Shown: positions 41,067-43,736 of the stretch, piece by piece | Numbering within the stretch: the first letter of the stretch is position 1 | Layout of the letters: the number at the start of each line of letters is the position of its first letter | Source of the DNA: a virus | Strand: one strand, 5' to 3' | Virus record (IMG/VR): IMGVR_UViG_3300027832_000037 | Coordinates: 1 to 43,736 of that record | DNA: 43,736 nt | Position numbers and translations under genes: made by a program | The notes under the pieces: generated by a model | The model's database searches: none | Seen by the model: the letters and a program-made list of their open reading frames with translations, nothing else | Told to the model about the DNA's origin: nothing

Positions 41067-41133
41067 AAACGGACTCCAAATTATTCAGAAAATATTCTCG
41101 TGGCAATGGACCAAAACACCGACCCAGGGCGCT

Positions 41134-41162
41134 ATCATATCGCGCAAGGGAATACCGGTCAA
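41134..41162 (-). promoter_or_regulatory. Repressor promoter
   Basis: On the minus strand TTGACC (41162-41157), 17 bases, TATGAT (41139-41134): a good sigma70 promoter reading into the repressor gene. ATACCGG at 41152-41158 overlaps the -35, fitting autoregulation. Confidence 0.8.
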
Positions 41163-41193
41163 ACATATAGCGAAAGTATAAATACGCCGGTAT
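41152..41193. promoter_or_regulatory. Repressor control region with two inverted ATACCGG sites
   Basis: ATACCGG at 41152-41158 and CCGGTAT at 41187-41193 face each other, with a TATAAA and a TATAGT (41191-41196) between or on them that could serve rightward transcription toward the replication genes. No good rightward -35 is seen. Confidence 0.65.
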
Positions 41194-41213
41194 AGTCGGG
41201 GTCCGAAAAAGCT

Positions 41214-41241
41214 CCCTATGTAAATCGCAAAGTACATAGGG
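41214..41241. repeat. Perfect 9-bp inverted repeat upstream of the O-like gene
   Basis: CCCTATGTA (41214-41222), 10 bases, TACATAGGG (41233-41241). Spacing is one DNA turn, so it could bind a dimeric regulator distinct from the ATACCGG repressor, or form an RNA hairpin in the leader of the replication transcript. Confidence 0.8.
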
Positions 41242-41277
41242 ATGGTTTCGGGCAATAAAAACGAACAGGGGAAAGCC

Positions 41278-42054
41278 ATGCCAATAGAAAAGACCACGCC
41301 AACCACGCTCAAGAACGCCGGAGGAACCTACGTCGTTATCCCGAGCAGCACCATCGAAGCAATACAGAGCCCGCAGGCGCTCGCTATTCTCATCTACCTA
41401 CTAGACCGGCCACCCAACTGGATAATCCGCAGGGACCACATCCGGCGGCGCTTCAAAATAGGAAAAGAGGGGTACGCCAAAGCGCTCAAAGAGCTAGCAG
41501 CCATCGGCCTAGCCTGGAGGGAGCACGAGCGGAACGAGGAAGGGCAAATTACCGGCACGCAGCTATGCGTATCAGCGGCACCACGGACGACACCGAACGC
41601 TACTAAACCAACCAGGACTACCGAAAGTCCGGAAAACCGGACAGTCGGTGAAATAGCCAGTACCGAAAGTCCGGATTGCCGGACGGTCGGGAAAACCGGA
41701 CACTTACACAGGACAGAGTTAACTAATACACATGACAAAGTTGGTCCCGCCGAGGAAAAGGCGGGCCCACGACGATTAAAAAATGAGTGGTATCCAAGCG
41801 AAAAAACGCTCCAGCAAGCCATCGATATAGGCTACCAATTCGACGACATAGACCACATCATTAACGAATTCAGAATCTACTGGATAGGGCAGGAAAAGCG
41901 GAGAAAGGAAGCCGGCTGGAATAAGACATTCCTAAACAGGCTCCACGCGCTACACAACCAACAACAGGGGAAAGGAAGTTATGGGAAACGAAGCGGATCA
42001 CAAGTCATTGCAGACGACCTCACAGCCATGCTCAGACAGCAAGGGGCCCTATAG
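41278..42054 (+). CDS. Replication initiator, lambda O-like with DnaT-like C terminus
   Basis: I chose ATG 41278 (RBS AGGGGAAA) over ATG 41242, which has no RBS and sits on the inverted repeat. The 258-residue product has an N-terminal winged-helix region (ALAILIYLLDRPPNWIIRRD, FKIGKEGYAKALKEL), a Thr/Ser/Arg-rich linker encoding the repeats at 41620-41701, and a C-terminal DnaT-like helical domain (EWYPSEKTLQQAIDIGY, WIGQEKRRKEAGWNKTFLNR). It would bind the origin and recruit the P-like helicase loader. The next gene overlaps its 3' end by 74 bases. Confidence 0.82.
   Translation: MPIEKTTPTTLKNAGGTYVVIPSSTIEAIQSPQALAILIYLLDRPPNWIIRRDHIRRRFKIGKEGYAKALKELAAIGLAWREHERNEEGQITGTQLCVSAAPRTTPNATKPTRTTESPENRTVGEIASTESPDCRTVGKTGHLHRTELTNTHDKVGPAEEKAGPRRLKNEWYPSEKTLQQAIDIGYQFDDIDHIINEFRIYWIGQEKRRKEAGWNKTFLNRLHALHNQQQGKGSYGKRSGSQVIADDLTAMLRQQGAL
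41620..41750. other. Putative replication origin inside the O-like gene
   Basis: Two extended inverted repeats lie at 41620-41649 and 41662-41691: ACCGA-N2-GTCCGG-N4-CCGGAC-N2-TCGG(T/G). A further half-diverged copy is GTCGGGAAAACCGGAC at 41686-41701. They are followed by an A/T-rich stretch at about 41702-41745. This mirrors lambda, where iterons bound by O lie in the O gene beside an AT-rich melting region. Inferred from layout. Confidence 0.68.
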
Positions 42055-42559
42055 AGCCGCGGCCGACCTACTACAAGGCGGTCCGGAAGCACTAGCCAGG
42101 AGACTGCAGCGCAGCCACCAGGACGAAGGAGGCCCCAGGATAGGAGACATAAGTCCCGAAGCGCAGAAGCTAATGACCGGCGTATTCATACGGATGAAAT
42201 CCATCTACGGCCACCTCTGGAGCAGCAACTTTCCCGACGACCGAACGCTACGAATAGCACAACTTGAGTGGTGCGCGGCGTTCCAAAGCCAGGGATTCAC
42301 CGACCGCGACGTAGGTGCAGCCCTCGACCATTGCCGCGACAGCGAGCCAAAAATGCCCAACCTCCCGCAGTTCGTAGGCATAGCAGTGCACCACCGGCAA
42401 AAGAAACGCGACCGACAGCGCAGGGAGCGCCTCGGACTACCGCAGATCGAGACCGAGGAGCAGCTAGCCATCAGGACCGCAGAAGCGAAGGCGGCAGCAA
42501 AGATCAGGGCCGAGGAAGGGCTACCCCATATCCAGGCATTAAGGGCGCTACTAGGGTGA
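41981..42559 (+). CDS. Lambda P-like replication protein (helicase loader)
   Basis: The 192-residue protein overlaps the O-like gene and carries, from about residue 60, a P-like domain: FIRMKSIYGHLWSSNFPDD, AQLEWCAAFQSQGFTDRDV and PKMPNLPQFVGIA, matching the W...L...G..P.LP.FV pattern of phage P proteins that load the host helicase. A charged C-terminal helix follows. RBS GGAAG before ATG 41981. It has no Walker ATPase motif, so it is P-like rather than DnaC-like. Confidence 0.8.
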   Translation: MGNEADHKSLQTTSQPCSDSKGPYRAAADLLQGGPEALARRLQRSHQDEGGPRIGDISPEAQKLMTGVFIRMKSIYGHLWSSNFPDDRTLRIAQLEWCAAFQSQGFTDRDVGAALDHCRDSEPKMPNLPQFVGIAVHHRQKKRDRQRRERLGLPQIETEEQLAIRTAEAKAAAKIRAEEGLPHIQALRALLG

Positions 42560-42588
42560 TTGTGAGAGCGCTCCGGCCAATGTAGTAT
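42560..42588 (+). promoter_or_regulatory. Candidate sigma70 promoter before the resolvase gene
   Basis: TTGTGA (42560-42565), 17 bases, TAGTAT (42583-42588), each 4/6 to consensus. The spacer contains the palindrome GAGCGCTC. It would drive the resolvase, the Mor-like activator and, by coupling, the lysis genes. Confidence 0.5.
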
Positions 42589-42620
42589 CAACGCCCGAGA
42601 CCAATAGCAAGGGAACGGGC

Positions 42621-43109
42621 ATGGCTAGCACCGTAATCGGTATCGACCCAGGCGTCACCGGAGCCATCGCAGTAATCAAAGACGGCAAGCTAGTCGGCCT
42701 AATTGATATGCCAACCATCCAGGGGGTGGACGGCAAGCGCCACATCAATGCGACCGCGGTTTTCAACTACCTAAAGCAGCACACCGCACTCTGCGCTATA
42801 GCCAAAATCGAGCGCGTAAACGCCATGCCCAACGCCGCCCCAGGCAAAGACGGCAAGCGCGCAAAAATGGGATCGCAAAGCGCCTTCAATTTCGGCGAAG
42901 GATACGGAGCGGTGAAAGCCGCGGTCCACATAGCAGGATTCTCCCTCCAGGAGACCACGCCAATCGTCTGGAAGCGCAAGGCCGGCCTCATAGGAACGCC
43001 CAAAGACCAGAGCCGGTTACTAGCCAAGCGACTACACCCGAACGCCGAGCTACACCTCAAGAAACACCACGGGCGCGCAGACGCCATCTGCATAGCGATG
43101 TACGGCTAG
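42621..43109 (+). CDS. RuvC-like Holliday-junction resolvase
   Basis: The 162-residue protein has the RuvC/RNase H-fold pattern: GIDPGVTG (Asp 9), KIERV (Glu 64) and HHGRADAICIAMYG (Asp 154). It would resolve branched DNA before packaging. RBS GGGAACGGGC before ATG 42621. It abuts the Mor-like gene. Confidence 0.88.
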   Translation: MASTVIGIDPGVTGAIAVIKDGKLVGLIDMPTIQGVDGKRHINATAVFNYLKQHTALCAIAKIERVNAMPNAAPGKDGKRAKMGSQSAFNFGEGYGAVKAAVHIAGFSLQETTPIVWKRKAGLIGTPKDQSRLLAKRLHPNAELHLKKHHGRADAICIAMYG

Positions 43110-43110
43110 C

Positions 43111-43551
43111 ATGGCAACAACTTACGACCTAATAAGCATCCTCGGCAGGACGCAGCTCACCGAGCTACAGCGCGCCGTCGGACCCTCCCAAACATACATC
43201 CCGACCGAAGCCACGCCGGAGCACCTAATAGCGGAAGTCGTAGGCTTCAAAGCAATGCAATCGCTATGCCAGGAGTTCGGCGGTTCAAGTATTTGGATCG
43301 GCAATGGGTACGCCAACCAGATGAGAAACGAGGAAATTCTCCGATTAGTCCTAGCAGGAATATCAAAGGACAATATCGCAGCTTGCTACGGAATAACCGC
43401 CCGTTATGTACAGATCATTACCCGAGCCGACACCAGGGAAGTCTACGGACGCAGATGCCGCCACGCCCGCCGACTACAAGCGACTGCCGCCTTTGGGCAC
43501 CGCGGAGTTAAACGCAGGGCAAAAGTGCAAAGCCTCCAGGAGCCACAGTGA
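43111..43551 (+). CDS. Mor-like transcription activator
   Basis: The 146-residue protein contains a Mor/C-like domain: TPEHLIAEVVGFKAMQSL, FGGSSIWIGNGYANQ, then an HTH at about 84-104 (GISKDNIAACYGITARYVQ) and a basic C terminus. Mu Mor and C activate middle and late transcription. Lying between the replication genes and the lysis/packaging operon, it is the natural late activator of this phage and may recognise the 17-base motif at 12924, 19904 and 23795. The stop overlaps the GTG of the XhlA-like gene. Confidence 0.78.
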   Translation: MATTYDLISILGRTQLTELQRAVGPSQTYIPTEATPEHLIAEVVGFKAMQSLCQEFGGSSIWIGNGYANQMRNEEILRLVLAGISKDNIAACYGITARYVQIITRADTREVYGRRCRHARRLQATAAFGHRGVKRRAKVQSLQEPQ

Positions 43552-43736
43552 CGGAACAGAACAAACAAGGGAGTATCCGTTTGAACCCAGAGGAATTAAC
43601 CAACCTACACGGCCGCGTCGGCCACCTAGATCGCGAAGTATCAGGACTTGTCCAGGGGCAGGCATCGCTCCAGGCAACGGTCGTCGGTCAAGGAACAGAG
43701 CTAAAGCGACTAAGCGCAGGCATCGACAAGCTGATA
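43548..43736 (+). CDS. XhlA/holin-like membrane protein, 5' part (continues at position 161)
   Basis: The true 5' end of the first gene: GTG 43548 overlaps the Mor-like stop. The frame runs 11 codons to the repeated region and on to the window end. N terminus: MTEQNKQGSIRLNPEELTNL. Compared with the left copy it reads E instead of Q and H instead of Q at the two mismatches. Joined to 161-547 it makes about 191 residues. Confidence 0.9.
   Translation, partial: MTEQNKQGSIRLNPEELTNLHGRVGHLDREVSGLVQGQASLQATVVGQGTELKRLSAGIDKLI
43577..43736. repeat. Terminal direct repeat, right copy
   Basis: Copy of bases 1-160 with differences at 43593 and 43610, both changing an amino acid in the XhlA-like gene. 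It shows the contig is circular or circularly permuted. Confidence 0.93.

Noticed and set aside
41242-41277. ATG 41242 as the start of the O-like gene
   Set aside because: No RBS, and it would sit against the perfect inverted repeat; ATG 41278 has AGGGGAAA in place.
1-43736. tRNA or rRNA genes
   Set aside because: No cloverleaf arms with a GTTCRA-type loop were noticed in any gap; gaps are short and explained by promoters or terminators.

Overview
The window is an essentially complete tailed-phage genome that closes on itself. Bases 43577-43736 repeat bases 1-160 with two mismatches, so the circle is about 43,576 bp, and the first gene really begins with the GTG at 43548. The virion genes are a Mu-type head set (DUF935 portal, MuF, protease I with a nested scaffold start, gp36, gpG, gp37) joined to a long flexible-tail set (tail tube, 1018-residue tape measure, tip proteins, no sheath). 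This indicates a siphovirus with a Mu/B3-like head. Sigma70-like promoters, spanins with an outer-membrane lipoprotein, a PrtN-like protein and a Mor-like activator all suggest a Gram-negative, probably proteobacterial, host. I see no tRNA, rRNA, CRISPR array, integrase, transposase or partition gene.

Layout. 43548-1918 (across the junction): lysis genes (XhlA/holin-like, an L,D-transpeptidase-like candidate lysin, holin-like, Rz/Rz1). 1977-4292: a ParB-like / DNA methyltransferase / fold-type-II PLP-like fusion. 4303-12195: terminase, portal, and a 1323-residue MuF protein carrying a kinase-like domain and an unidentified C-terminal domain, with a small ORF overlapping its end. 12215-12918: a self-contained moron (promoter, zinc-ribbon gene, terminator). 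13012-16413: accessory virion-type genes including a protein with fourteen 22-residue repeats. 16475-19846: an early-type operon with SSB, inserted inside the virion block. 19986-37214: protease/scaffold, capsid, head completion and tail genes. 37265-40284 (minus strand): Beta/RecT annealase, YqaJ exonuclease, PrtN-like protein, a 54-residue membrane protein and a 73-residue protein. 40416-41066 (minus): XRE/S24-like repressor. 41278-43551: O-like and P-like replication genes, RuvC-like resolvase and Mor-like activator, leading back into lysis.

The regulation can partly be read from the DNA. An ATACCGG motif occurs ten times in four noncoding spots: the repressor control region, just downstream of the repressor, the recombination-operon promoter and the SSB-operon promoter. 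This suggests one repressor silences all early operons. A different 17-base motif (GAAAWATCCCAAYTAKT) occurs exactly three times, each 51-72 bases ahead of a virion gene, and is a candidate late promoter or activator site. Paired 30-bp inverted repeats inside the O-like gene next to an AT-rich stretch look like a lambda-style replication origin.

The most unusual items are the PLP-like domain inserted in a methyltransferase, the MuF-kinase-unknown-domain protein with its downstream partner ORF, and the two noncoding motif families. Names rest on motif recognition by eye; no database search was possible.
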